A stretch of DNA of 64,000 bases, taken from contig JAOIZZ010000001.1 in the NCBI GenBank assembly GCA_028227395.1, forward strand, positions 62,001 through 126,000. The letters are read 5' to 3'. Below, one piece after another: positions 1-7,217 of this stretch (position 1 is its first letter; each line of letters starts with the position of its first letter). A model generated the notes under the pieces. The model did no database searches, had not been told where the DNA came from, and saw only the letters and a program-made list of their open reading frames with translations. The position numbers were made by a program, and so were the translations under genes. Source of the stretch: Woeseiaceae bacterium. GTDB lineage: Bacteria > Pseudomonadota > Gammaproteobacteria > Steroidobacterales > Woeseiaceae.

Positions 1-48
1 GGGAAGTTTAAGATCCTACCTATTATGTCTAAGTCAGAAGAAGATTAG
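1..48 (+). CDS. C-terminal end of an unknown gene (truncated by window edge)
   Basis: The frame is open from the first base and ends at a TAG at 46-48, giving a tail that reads GKFKILPIMSKSEED. Only 15 residues are visible, so no function can be proposed. The tail is hydrophilic and acidic at its very end, as many soluble proteins are. It could equally be a chance open frame. Confidence 0.3.
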   Translation, partial: GKFKILPIMSKSEED

Positions 49-54
49 ATCTAA

Positions 55-189
55 TTTACAATCTCAAAATATAAAATTGATGGAGAAGAAGATGGTATTG
101 AATATGATCAAGCAATGGTGGTTGAGCTGAGAGGATATGCAATAGCTGAGATTAACTCAGGGATATTAAAAGATCAGTTAAAGGAGTAG
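55..189 (+). other. Short open frame without a clear start
   Basis: An open frame of 44 codons runs from just after an in-frame TAA at 52-54 to a TAG at 187-189, seven bases before the next gene. Its residues look protein-like (acidic start, then VVELRGYAIAEINSGI, then DQLKE). The first ATG is at 115, which would leave only 24 codons, and no ribosome-binding site precedes it. It may be the end of a gene broken by a mutation near position 52, or a small gene with a non-standard start. The spacing to the following gene suggests co-transcription. Confidence 0.3.
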
Positions 190-195
190 GAGATA

Positions 196-1062
196 ATGTC
201 ATTTGATTGGGACCCAATAGAAGCAACGCGCAGAATGTTGCGTAATGCTATAAATATTGAATGTCCGGAGTGCTTGGGAGACGGTACGGATTTACCGAAA
301 GAAATACAGGATCCTATCAAACTATGTTATGAATGTTCGGGGTATGGAAGAGTATTTGCTAGCCATTATTCAACGGGTCAAATCCATGAAATGTGGCCTT
401 TGCATGATTCCATAAATGAATTTAAGCTTAGCGAAATTGAAAAAATTAATAAGGAAACTACTATTCTTAGAGAATTAAAAGCTGATTTCGCATTTCATGA
501 AGCAAAGGGATTATCAAAAAAAGAGGCACTAGATAAAATTCAAAAAGAATTTGATAACGAAAAAAGAAAACTTTTAAAACTAGAAGATAGAGTTTTATAT
601 GAACAGATAATAAAGGAAAAGATACGCGCACATGCAGCAGAGAAAAAACATGGTCCTGATGTAAAGCTTAAAGATTTGATAATGAGTAAAGAAAGAAAAG
701 ACAACTTAGACAATTTGGATGATGAATTGGTAGTTACTCAAGAACAAAGACGATGGGCTAAAGTATCAGATGAAGTATATAGTCGTGATGAATTACTAGC
801 TGCTTGCCTTCTAGCTTCTTTTCTTCTAACTTGTTCTTCAGATGAACCATATACTGATGATGGTGGTAAGGAGGAATCACTAATGAGTATATGGAAAAAA
901 GGGCGATATAGATCTGACATTAAATGGGTAGCGCAAGAGTTATTCAATGGTGGATTTGAAACTCTACTAGAAAGTTTAGAACCAGAAGATCAAGCAGTTA
1001 AAGATGATATTCTTCATATGATGAGTCATTTAGTTATAGGTTTAAAAGATAAATTAAAGTAA
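196..1062 (+). CDS. Unknown protein with a DnaJ-type double CxxCxGxG zinc motif
   Basis: The 288-residue product is unknown to me. Near the N-terminus it has two CxxCxGxG-type motifs, CPECLGDG (Cys23, Cys26) and CYECSGYG (Cys44, Cys47), which together could hold one zinc ion as in DnaJ. It lacks a J domain. Residues about 75-190 are rich in Lys and Glu and probably helical or coiled coil. The last 90 residues include the hydrophobic run LLAACLLASFLLTC, which may be a buried helix of a compact domain. A GGAG-type site (ggagtaggagat) precedes the ATG. Neighbours give no functional hint. A phage-derived origin is possible but unproven. Confidence 0.7.
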   Translation: MSFDWDPIEATRRMLRNAINIECPECLGDGTDLPKEIQDPIKLCYECSGYGRVFASHYSTGQIHEMWPLHDSINEFKLSEIEKINKETTILRELKADFAFHEAKGLSKKEALDKIQKEFDNEKRKLLKLEDRVLYEQIIKEKIRAHAAEKKHGPDVKLKDLIMSKERKDNLDNLDDELVVTQEQRRWAKVSDEVYSRDELLAACLLASFLLTCSSDEPYTDDGGKEESLMSIWKKGRYRSDIKWVAQELFNGGFETLLESLEPEDQAVKDDILHMMSHLVIGLKDKLK

Positions 1063-1072
1063 GTAATTAATC

Positions 1073-1101
1073 AATCTACTTAACATCCAAATCTGGCTAA
1101 A
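1073..1101 (+). repeat. 29-bp repeat, copy 1
   Basis: This stretch matches 2457-2485 at 27 of 29 positions; the differences are at the 14th base (T versus G) and the 23rd base (G versus A). The two copies are in direct orientation and flank the lipoprotein and fibronectin-III genes. It lies in the non-coding region after the 288-residue gene. Confidence 0.6.
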
Positions 1102-1191
1102 CCAACACCTAACCTTCACAAGAGTTTGATTGCCGTTATCTTAATAGCTTATTATTTGTAACAATATGGTTACTAATGTAGCTTGTTTGTA

Positions 1192-1485
1192 ATGCATAAA
1201 CTAATCCCACTTCTTATTTTTCTTTCTTTATCCGCTTGTGGTGGGGGTGGATCAGATACTGTCGAAACAGCGGTAACGGATGCCGCTACTAAACAAGCTG
1301 AAGATGCTGCCACTGCTGCCGCTGCGAAAGCCGCTGAAGATGCTGCCGCCGCTGCTACTGCTGCCGCTGCGAAAGCCAAAGAAGAAGCTGCAGCTGCATT
1401 GGCAACAGCTATTTCTGATGCGGAAGCAGCAGCCAATTCCAATCGTTTTGAATCTGCAACTTTGGATTCAAGTAAATTTCAATAA
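1192..1485 (+). CDS. Small alanine-rich lipoprotein
   Basis: The product is a predicted outer-membrane or periplasmic lipoprotein. It starts with a short positive segment, a hydrophobic core and the lipobox LSAC followed by four glycines. I chose the ATG at 1192 over an in-frame TTG at 1183 because the signal peptide then begins in the usual way (MHKLIPLL). The mature part is almost all Ala, Glu, Lys and Asp, in the pattern AEDAATAAAAKA, and should form a long amphipathic helix, as in Lpp- or TolA-like spacers. Nine bases separate it from the next gene, so the two are probably co-transcribed. The exact role is unknown. Confidence 0.7.
   Translation: MHKLIPLLIFLSLSACGGGGSDTVETAVTDAATKQAEDAATAAAAKAAEDAAAAATAAAAKAKEEAAAALATAISDAEAAANSNRFESATLDSSKFQ
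1297..1377 (+). repeat. Imperfect tandem repeat inside the Ala-rich lipoprotein
   Basis: Two adjacent units start with the same 15 bases (gctgaagatgctgcc) and end with the same 21. The first is 36 bases (1297-1332) and the second 45 bases (1333-1377), which carries an extra nine bases. The length differences are multiples of three, so the reading frame is kept. The length of the helix could therefore vary between strains. Confidence 0.7.
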
Positions 1486-1494
1486 GGTAATATC

Positions 1495-2316
1495 ATGAAA
1501 AAAATAATCCTCATTCTTATGTTTACGCTTTCCTTTCAAGCTTACGCGGATGATTACAAAACAGCCCAACGCTTTGCTGCAGGAGATGTGGTCTCAGCAG
1601 ATGTTTTGAATGATATATTAGACAGGATAGAGCTTACTTTGAAATCAGTAACTGCGGCAGATTTTGTTGGTACTTGGGATGTGACTCAAACAACATGTGC
1701 TGGAGGTGCTCTTGGAAATTGCAGTAACATCACTCCTGCACCAATTGACTACAACGCTAGTGTAGATAGTTTATACAAACAAAGAGCTGATACAGTAACC
1801 TTCAGTGATGATGGTGACGGAACATATTCGCTTCAAACCACCAATTATTGTGCTTTTGTCAGGTCAGGCTCAGGTAATTCTTCTTGTAATTTAAATTATG
1901 CTGTTGTTGATAGGCGATTTATTTTTCAAAACTCAGGAGACGCTGCTTACTCATTGCAAAGAATAAGCGATACAAGAATAGTATTATCAATGATGGCTTC
2001 AGGATCAGCATCTTATAATATAATTAGACTTGATAAAAAAGCATTGCCTCCAGTAGCACCAACTTCTCTAGCGGCAACTGTTTCGTCAGGCTCCATCGCA
2101 TTAACATGGACAGCAGGTGATGCAACTGAAGACAGTTATGATGTGCAACGCAAATCTTCTGCCACAGGAACCTATACAAGCATTGGCTTACCTACTACTG
2201 AATCCTATACAGACACAACAGGTGTTGCTACTACCACTTATTGGTATAGAGTATTTGCAAAAAATACCAATGGTACAAGTATAGGTTCAAATGTAATAAG
2301 TGTGGTGGCTCAGTAG
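1495..2316 (+). CDS. Secreted protein with C-terminal fibronectin type III domain
   Basis: The 273-residue product starts with a Sec signal peptide (cleavage probably after AYA). Residues about 25-180 form an unknown domain with a lipocalin-like opening (FVGTWDVTQTTC) and several Cys residues that could make disulfides. Residues about 185-273 are a fibronectin type III domain, with the typical start (PPVAPTSLAATV), the central SYDVQRK strand and the YWYRVFAKN strand. Such proteins are often surface-bound adhesins or carbohydrate-binding accessory factors. It follows the Ala-rich lipoprotein by nine bases and has a TAAGGTAAT-like ribosome-binding site. The specific ligand is unknown. Confidence 0.75.
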   Translation: MKKIILILMFTLSFQAYADDYKTAQRFAAGDVVSADVLNDILDRIELTLKSVTAADFVGTWDVTQTTCAGGALGNCSNITPAPIDYNASVDSLYKQRADTVTFSDDGDGTYSLQTTNYCAFVRSGSGNSSCNLNYAVVDRRFIFQNSGDAAYSLQRISDTRIVLSMMASGSASYNIIRLDKKALPPVAPTSLAATVSSGSIALTWTAGDATEDSYDVQRKSSATGTYTSIGLPTTESYTDTTGVATTTYWYRVFAKNTNGTSIGSNVISVVAQ

Positions 2317-2456
2317 AAACCTCCAATAACTTCTAACAACTATCAAGATAACTCTTAATCTAAGTTAGTTAAGATATAGAGGTATACAAACTGGAGAGTT
2401 TGCTGATAATGATAACTGTAGGTTTGATATAAAAGATGATGATCGTTGGCCGAACT

Positions 2457-2485
2457 AATCTACTTAACAGCCAAATCTAGCTAAA
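2457..2485 (+). repeat. 29-bp repeat, copy 2
   Basis: This is the direct partner of 1073-1101 (27 of 29 identical). It lies downstream of the fibronectin-III gene, so the two copies bracket a two-gene unit of about 1.4 kb. Confidence 0.6.
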
Positions 2486-2573
2486 AATGTTCGACCATTA
2501 GATATATACCCGTCAAAGTCAATGGGCGTTGCCTACTCCCCACCTAGAAGCTTTGCCTTCCCTGCAACTAGAG

Positions 2574-2587
2574 CTGACTTGCGTCAG
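2574..2587 (+). repeat. Perfect 5-bp inverted repeat with 4-base loop
   Basis: CTGAC, TTGC, GTCAG forms a compact hairpin at the edge of the GC-richer stretch. There is no T-run behind it, so it is not a standard terminator. It might be a structured end of an element such as IS200/IS605, but no transposase is seen. Confidence 0.35.
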
Positions 2588-2799
2588 TGAAAAAGTAAGT
2601 GTTAATAAGTTGCTTGAATACCGTGATAACAGCATAGAAAATAGATATGTAATAACTCCTATGTAACTCCTATTAATAATTACTTAAAATAATACTATAT
2701 TTTTCAGTAGTTTATAGTGGTAACGCTTGATGAGTTTCGTGAAGAAAAAGTAGTTATACAAATGGTGGTATTTAGTTATATTTCTTCAGGTAAGTTGTG

Positions 2800-3132
2800 T
2801 TATTGATCTCTAAACATAGGGCATCTTATTGAAAAATTCTCTAACGCAAAGAAGTATTCATCACTGCTCAAACTACTAGATTTATAAACACATATTGTCT
2901 TACCACTTCGTTTAAAGCTTCTATCCAAAAGATATGAAGAAGTGGGGGATTCAAATTCACCCATTTGTCTTATTCCTTTTCTTGGTATTGGGCTGATTAC
3001 TTTTTCAGCTTCTCTTTTCATATTTTCTGAAATGGCTTTATCAGCTTGTTCTATTCTGTTATCAATATCTTGTGGCGTCGTCTGGCAGGAACTCAAAATA
3101 ATAATAATACTTAATTTAGATAGGTATCTCAT
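2800..3132 (-). CDS. Small lipoprotein of unknown function
   Basis: The product of about 110 residues starts with a signal peptide and the lipobox LSSC, so it is a predicted lipoprotein. I chose the second of two adjacent ATGs (3132) because a GAGGA site lies at proper distance from it. The mature part has a Lys/Glu-rich helix and then a Cys-containing C-terminal region with SGKTICVYKSSS and FSIRCP, which could be joined by a disulfide. The gene is the last of three on the minus strand, with a tiny membrane ORF overlapping its start. No function is known to me. Confidence 0.7.
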   Translation of the reverse strand: MRYLSKLSIIIILSSCQTTPQDIDNRIEQADKAISENMKREAEKVISPIPRKGIRQMGEFESPTSSYLLDRSFKRSGKTICVYKSSSLSSDEYFFALENFSIRCPMFRDQ

Positions 3133-3223
3133 CATTCCTCAGTAATTTTAAATAGGGATCTGTAAGAATTGAAACTAGAACTACAATTAAGCCAACTAAA
3201 GCTAGAAAAAAATTAAATATCAA
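3116..3223 (-). CDS. Tiny single-span membrane peptide, translationally coupled
   Basis: A 35-codon frame begins with a TTG that overlaps the TGA stop of the upstream 63-residue gene as TTGA, the same geometry as classic ATGA coupling. It encodes a hydrophobic segment (FFLALVGLIVVLVSIL) followed by a polar tail (TDPYLKLLRNDEIPI), typical of a one-pass membrane peptide. It overlaps the start of the next lipoprotein gene in another frame by 17 bases. The TTG start and small size keep confidence low. Confidence 0.4.
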   Translation of the reverse strand: MIFNFFLALVGLIVVLVSILTDPYLKLLRNDEIPI

Positions 3224-3411
3224 CCACTAAAGATTGTATATCTTAATAATGGCAGTATCTTGGTTAAAAGAAAATAGATAATAGTAGCTCCAAGAATAAT
3301 AATTAATATCCAGAAAAGATAGCGACCATAGTTATCTTTAGAATTAGTTCTTTCGATAACTCTAATGAAAAGAGCTATTAACAAAATAAAACATACGATG
3401 GAAACAATCAT
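3220..3411 (-). CDS. Small two-span membrane protein, unknown
   Basis: The 63-residue product has two hydrophobic segments: residues about 1-18 (MIVSIVCFILLIALFIRV) and about 33-50 (WILIIILGATIIYFLL), joined by a charged loop with RTNSKDNYGR. It would sit in the inner membrane with both ends on the same side. It is the first gene of a compact minus-strand set with the tiny membrane peptide and the lipoprotein. The ribosome-binding site is weak. I do not recognise a family. Confidence 0.5.
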   Translation of the reverse strand: MIVSIVCFILLIALFIRVIERTNSKDNYGRYLFWILIIILGATIIYFLLTKILPLLRYTIFSG

Positions 3412-3540
3412 AAATTCAGAGTAACAATAATATACAGACCATTAAACGTTGCATTATTAAACCTTGCAGGTGAAATTTATTTGTAATTATCTAACATTAA
3501 TTTAAGTGTTACCCTAATGATATAAAAAAGGGAGTGTAAT

Positions 3541-4086
3541 ATGCGGCAAGAAATCTCAACAAAATGGTTTACCATTGCTACAAATATCGGCGTCATAGTC
3601 GGATTAATTTCAGTGATTTTTCAGATGGTAGAGGATCGTAATCTCTTAAGAGTGACTCTAACAAATGATTATTATACTTCTTATATTAACGCCGATACGA
3701 TCTTTGCTGGAGAAAACTTACCAGAGATATTTGAAAAGGCGCTACTTGATCCAAAAAATTTGAGTATCTCGGAGATGAGAGTCATGGAAGCACAGACTTT
3801 CTCACCAATCAACCGTTGGATTAATCTCTATAGAATGGCTGAGGCAGATATCGTGGACGATATGTTTTGGCAATCTCAAGTTGACTTAGATACCACTTAT
3901 TATCTTGGTTCTCCATATGGGAGAGCCTGGTGGGAGGTAACAAGTCCAAACTGGTCATCAAGTTTTCTTCCAGATGAAGTCAGGCAGCGTATTGAAAGTA
4001 ATCTTTATGCTGAACATATAGAGCCAAATTCAAACTATACAAAGGATTATTATGAACAGATTAAAGAAGCAATTAGACAGAATTAA
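3541..4086 (+). CDS. Unknown membrane-anchored protein
   Basis: The 181-residue product has one N-terminal transmembrane segment (residues about 10-28, FTIATNIGVIVGLISVIF) and then a soluble, mostly helical domain with many Trp and Tyr residues. The layout matches small membrane-anchored proteins found in many marine genomes that share a spanning helix plus a helical sensor-like region. A GGGAGTG site at 3530-3536 sets the start. The gene stands alone and I cannot assign a role. Confidence 0.7.
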   Translation: MRQEISTKWFTIATNIGVIVGLISVIFQMVEDRNLLRVTLTNDYYTSYINADTIFAGENLPEIFEKALLDPKNLSISEMRVMEAQTFSPINRWINLYRMAEADIVDDMFWQSQVDLDTTYYLGSPYGRAWWEVTSPNWSSSFLPDEVRQRIESNLYAEHIEPNSNYTKDYYEQIKEAIRQN

Positions 4087-4167
4087 TTAAATGGTTATTT
4101 TATTGGTAACTGATATAAATATAAAACTCAGATTCCTTATCACTTTGCTAAGTAGTGGTCACTTGAA

Positions 4168-4581
4168 ATGATGAAAAGATTCCTAATACTATCCCTCTTT
4201 ATTATATATCCTGCCTATGCTCAGGAGACCGTTACTGTCACTAGAGTCATTAATGTTTATGATGGCGATACCTTTCGTGTTGATATTGATGAACTCTCAG
4301 ATATTGTGGGTAAAAATATTGCCATAAGAGTGTTGGGTATTGATACGCCTGAAATAAAAGGCAAGTGCAAAAAAGAAATTAAATTGGCTATTAGAGCAAG
4401 AGACTTTACACGTACTTTCCTTAAAAAAGACTCAAAGATAAAGTTGAGCAACCTCAAAAGAGATAAATATTTTAGATTATTAGCGGATGTTTATGCAGAT
4501 GGAGAGAGCCTGGGTCTCGCCTTATTAAAAAATGGCCTTGCTGTAAAATATTCTGGAAAGAGGAAATCTAGCTGGTGTTAA
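4168..4581 (+). CDS. Secreted staphylococcal-nuclease-like protein
   Basis: The product of 137 residues has a signal peptide (cleavage near AYAQ) followed by a short SNase/thermonuclease fold. Visible family marks are the first strand VTRVINVYDGDTF, the IAIRVLGIDTPE segment with the DTPE calcium-site motif, and the LKRDKYFRLLADVYADGE strand. The C-terminal GLALLKNGLAVKYSG helix is also typical. Family members are calcium-dependent phosphodiesterases acting on DNA and RNA outside the cytoplasm. The catalytic Arg of IAIRVLGID and the Arg of the KRDKYFRL region can be seen. Two adjacent ATGs make the start ambiguous by one residue. Confidence 0.85.
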   Translation: MMKRFLILSLFIIYPAYAQETVTVTRVINVYDGDTFRVDIDELSDIVGKNIAIRVLGIDTPEIKGKCKKEIKLAIRARDFTRTFLKKDSKIKLSNLKRDKYFRLLADVYADGESLGLALLKNGLAVKYSGKRKSSWC

Positions 4582-4625
4582 TGATATGATTAATTACACT
4601 TTAATGTGAAATTGAAGAGTATTTT

Positions 4626-5717
4626 ATGAGTGCAACAAAATACATAAAGATTGACGGTAAATTCCCTATGCACCGTGGCGGCTATCTGGAGTCACCATCA
4701 ATTGCTTATGAAACATGGGGAACAGATGACAATGGCAAGAATGCCATCTTGATATTTACCGGATTGTCTCCTTCGGCACATGCCTCATCTTCGCCAGAAG
4801 ACTCAACCAGTGGTTGGTGGGAAGATATGATTGGTTCGGGTTTGCCACTCGATACAGATCGATATTTTATTATTTGTATAAATTCACTGGGGAGTTGTTT
4901 TGGCTCTTCAGGTCCAGCTTCGATTAATCCTGAAACAAATAGACAGTATAAGCTCGACTTTCCAGTTCTGTCGCTGGAAGATGTTGCAAAAGGTGGCTAT
5001 GAGGTCATAAAAGCACTGGGATTAAAAAAAGTGCACACAACGATAGGTTGCTCAATGGGCGGTATGAGTGCGCTTTCTTTTTGCGTACAATTTCCAGAAG
5101 TTAGTGAACGATTGATATCAATCTCTTCTTCTGCAAGAGCATTGCCATTTTCGATTGCTATTCGATCCTTGCAACGAGAAATGATAAGAAGAGATAACAA
5201 ATGGTCAAATGGAAATTATGACCCAAAAGATCCACCTATAGAGGGCCCTCGTTTAGCCAGAAAACTTGGCATGATTACTTACCGTTCAGCAGAAGAATGG
5301 GAAATGCGTTTTGCTAGAGAAAGAAATACGCTTGAATATAAAGATGGCGACCAATTTTATGGAGATTTTGCTGTTGAATCTTATCTTCAAAGCCAAGCAG
5401 AGAGATTTACTGGTCAGTTCGATGCGAATTGTTATCTTTACTTATCGCGAGCTTCTGATCTATTTGATTTTAATGAGAATGGCGGTTCATTAGCGAAAGC
5501 TTGCGCCAAATTAAAGTTAAAATCTTCGCTGATTATTGGAGTTAAAAGTGATTTTCTGTTTCCTATACACCAGCAAGAGGAGTTATCCTCACATTTAGCT
5601 AAGGTAATTAAAGATTCACATTTCGTAGCACTTGATTGCATCAAAGGTCATGATTCTTTTTTGGTAGAAATGGATGCTTTTCGACCTGTTATGAATGACT
5701 TTCTGAGCAACGAATAG
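4626..5717 (+). CDS. metX: MetX-type homoserine/serine O-acyltransferase
   Basis: This is an alpha/beta-hydrolase-fold O-acyltransferase of the MetX family. It transfers an acyl group from acyl-CoA to the hydroxyl of homoserine, the first committed step of methionine synthesis. The nucleophile is Ser143 in GCSMGGM; the Asp is probably in VKSDFLFP and the His in GHDSF. The substrate-site segment GPASINPET and the FPVLSLEDV region are typical. Length (363) is normal. There is no metW next to it, unlike many gammaproteobacteria. Some MetX-like proteins use serine and succinyl-CoA instead, so homoserine is only the default reading. It lies back to back with the end of xseA, five bases away. Confidence 0.85.
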   Translation: MSATKYIKIDGKFPMHRGGYLESPSIAYETWGTDDNGKNAILIFTGLSPSAHASSSPEDSTSGWWEDMIGSGLPLDTDRYFIICINSLGSCFGSSGPASINPETNRQYKLDFPVLSLEDVAKGGYEVIKALGLKKVHTTIGCSMGGMSALSFCVQFPEVSERLISISSSARALPFSIAIRSLQREMIRRDNKWSNGNYDPKDPPIEGPRLARKLGMITYRSAEEWEMRFARERNTLEYKDGDQFYGDFAVESYLQSQAERFTGQFDANCYLYLSRASDLFDFNENGGSLAKACAKLKLKSSLIIGVKSDFLFPIHQQEELSSHLAKVIKDSHFVALDCIKGHDSFLVEMDAFRPVMNDFLSNE

Positions 5718-5721
5718 AATT

Positions 5722-7083
5722 TTAGATACTATTTTTTTCTAATACAGCGGCCGTAATTTTACCTTTAGCTAACTGTATTTCGAGCTTGCTATTTATCTTT
5801 AAGCTACTGGGATTAGTTATAATTTTATTTGTTTTGGCTTCACTAACAATCGCGTAACCTCTGTCTAAAGTTCCGAGTGGACTAACACTATTTAATGATT
5901 GGGAGGCTAATTGAAGTCGATTTTGATTATCCTCGATGAGTTTTTTTCCTTTCGTATAGATATTTTGTTTTATTGCTTCTATGCGCATGATTTGTTTTTG
6001 GAGTGAGCGTGATGGAGAATTTTGGATGCATCTTGAGGTTAATTTATCTATTTCTCGCCCGCGAACAATAAGAAGGTTTTTTATACTGCTTTTCAGCACT
6101 CTTTGAAGATTGATAGATTTTTCAATTTGCCGCCTTACAATTACTTGTGGACTGCTTTGAGACAGTCTTTTATGGAACCAATCGATTGATTGATGGCGAT
6201 TATTAATAACTCTAATGATGAGGGCGTTAAGTTTTCCCGAAATATTCTCTATTGAATTAAACCATTCTTGTTGATCTGGAACTGCTATCTCAGCCGCCGC
6301 TGAAGGTGTTGGCGCCCTATGATCAGCTACAAAGTCAGCTATAGTGACATCGGTTTCATGCCCAACAGCACTTATAATTGGAATATCACTCTGATGAATC
6401 GCTCTGGCTACAATCTCTTCATTAAAAGCCCATAAATCTTCAAGAGATCCACCACCCCGAGTGATTATTAAAAGATCACATTCCGCGCGTTTATTGGCTT
6501 TTTCAAGAGCAATTTTAATTTCAGGGGCAGCTGCTGCTCCTTGAACCGATACTGGATAAATAATGATTGGAACCATTGGAAATCTTCTTTTTAGGACGCT
6601 CAACGCATCTCTAATTGCAGCTCCACTAGGTGACGTGATAATTCCAATTTGAGTTGGTAATTTTGGGAGTGACTTTTTTATTTCTTCAGCAAAAAAACCT
6701 TCGATAGCAAGTTTTTCTTTAAGTTTTTCATATTTTCTTTTTAAATCACCTTCTCCTGCGGTTTCCATTTTTTCCACAATGAATTGATACTCACCTCGAG
6801 CTTCGTATAAGCTAATCTTTCCCAAAGCGAGCATTTTAGTGCCATTGGCGATGTCCATTGTATTTTGATGCTGGCGCTGCTTAAACCATGCACAGCGAAT
6901 TTGGGCAGCCTCATCTTTGAGACTAAAATACATATGACCCGAAGCTGGACGAGCAAGATTTGATATCTCACCCTCAATCCAGAGTTTTGGAATACCACCC
7001 TCAAGTAGGGATTTTGCTTTTCTATTTAACTCTGAAACAGAAATTATTTTTGGTGGTGTCACTTGCGTGAATAAGTCATCCAT
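5722..7083 (-). CDS. xseA: Exodeoxyribonuclease VII large subunit
   Basis: XseA is the large subunit of exonuclease VII, which degrades single-stranded DNA from both ends into small oligonucleotides, together with many copies of XseB. The N-terminal OB-fold domain covers about residues 10-105 (LWIEGEISNLARPASGHMYF). The catalytic domain follows, with the GIITSPSGAAIRDAL and ITRGGGSLEDLWAFNEE motifs and AVGHETDVT, DFVADHRAPTPSAAAE. A long coiled coil follows and the end carries SPLGTLDRGYAIV. Length (453) is normal. xseB is not in the window. The gene is divergent from guaB. Confidence 0.96.
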   Translation of the reverse strand: MDDLFTQVTPPKIISVSELNRKAKSLLEGGIPKLWIEGEISNLARPASGHMYFSLKDEAAQIRCAWFKQRQHQNTMDIANGTKMLALGKISLYEARGEYQFIVEKMETAGEGDLKRKYEKLKEKLAIEGFFAEEIKKSLPKLPTQIGIITSPSGAAIRDALSVLKRRFPMVPIIIYPVSVQGAAAAPEIKIALEKANKRAECDLLIITRGGGSLEDLWAFNEEIVARAIHQSDIPIISAVGHETDVTIADFVADHRAPTPSAAAEIAVPDQQEWFNSIENISGKLNALIIRVINNRHQSIDWFHKRLSQSSPQVIVRRQIEKSINLQRVLKSSIKNLLIVRGREIDKLTSRCIQNSPSRSLQKQIMRIEAIKQNIYTKGKKLIEDNQNRLQLASQSLNSVSPLGTLDRGYAIVSEAKTNKIITNPSSLKINSKLEIQLAKGKITAAVLEKNSI

Positions 7084-7149
7084 AGGCTCATTATAACCAA
7101 GACAAAATAATTAGGAGTAGAAAAATAATTAATTTTTTAAACTCTGTTG

Positions 7150-7178
7150 TTTACCCGAAAAAAACTAAAGCGTAGAAT
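7150..7178 (+). promoter_or_regulatory. Predicted sigma-70 promoter of guaBA
   Basis: TTTACC (7150-7155) and TAGAAT (7173-7178) are separated by 17 bases. They match the -35 and -10 hexamers at 4 of 6 and 5 of 6 positions. The promoter sits 40 bases before the guaB ATG, in the intergenic region divergent from xseA. No clear stringent-response element was identified. Confidence 0.5.
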
Positions 7179-7217
7179 TGCATCGTTACAGAAATCAAAA
7201 ATGTAACGGACAGGCTT

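Larger units (their letters stand above)
2317..2799. other. Long intergenic region with repeat and hairpin, no clear gene
   Basis: No convincing gene is visible in these 483 bases. The region holds the second copy of the 29-bp repeat (2457-2485). It then has a stretch of noticeably higher GC content at about 2499-2590 that ends in a perfect small hairpin, followed by AT-rich DNA. The GC-rich stretch contains a short open frame starting at an ATG at 2522 and ending at 2590, without a ribosome-binding site. It could be the remnant of a mobile element end. Confidence 0.5.

Noticed and set aside
1060-1180. Integron attC site near the 29-bp repeat
   Set aside because: Core sites of the GTTRRRY type in inverted order were not found, and no integrase is present.
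1173-1498. Open frames in other frames of the Ala-rich lipoprotein gene, on both strands
   Set aside because: They arise from the GC-rich repeat; only one frame has a signal peptide with a lipobox and a sensible start.
2405-2418. GATAATGATAAC as a Fur box
   Set aside because: Only about two hexamer units match and no iron gene lies downstream.
4582-4625. SAM riboswitch upstream of the MetX-type gene
   Set aside because: Only 44 bases separate the genes, too short for any known SAM riboswitch.
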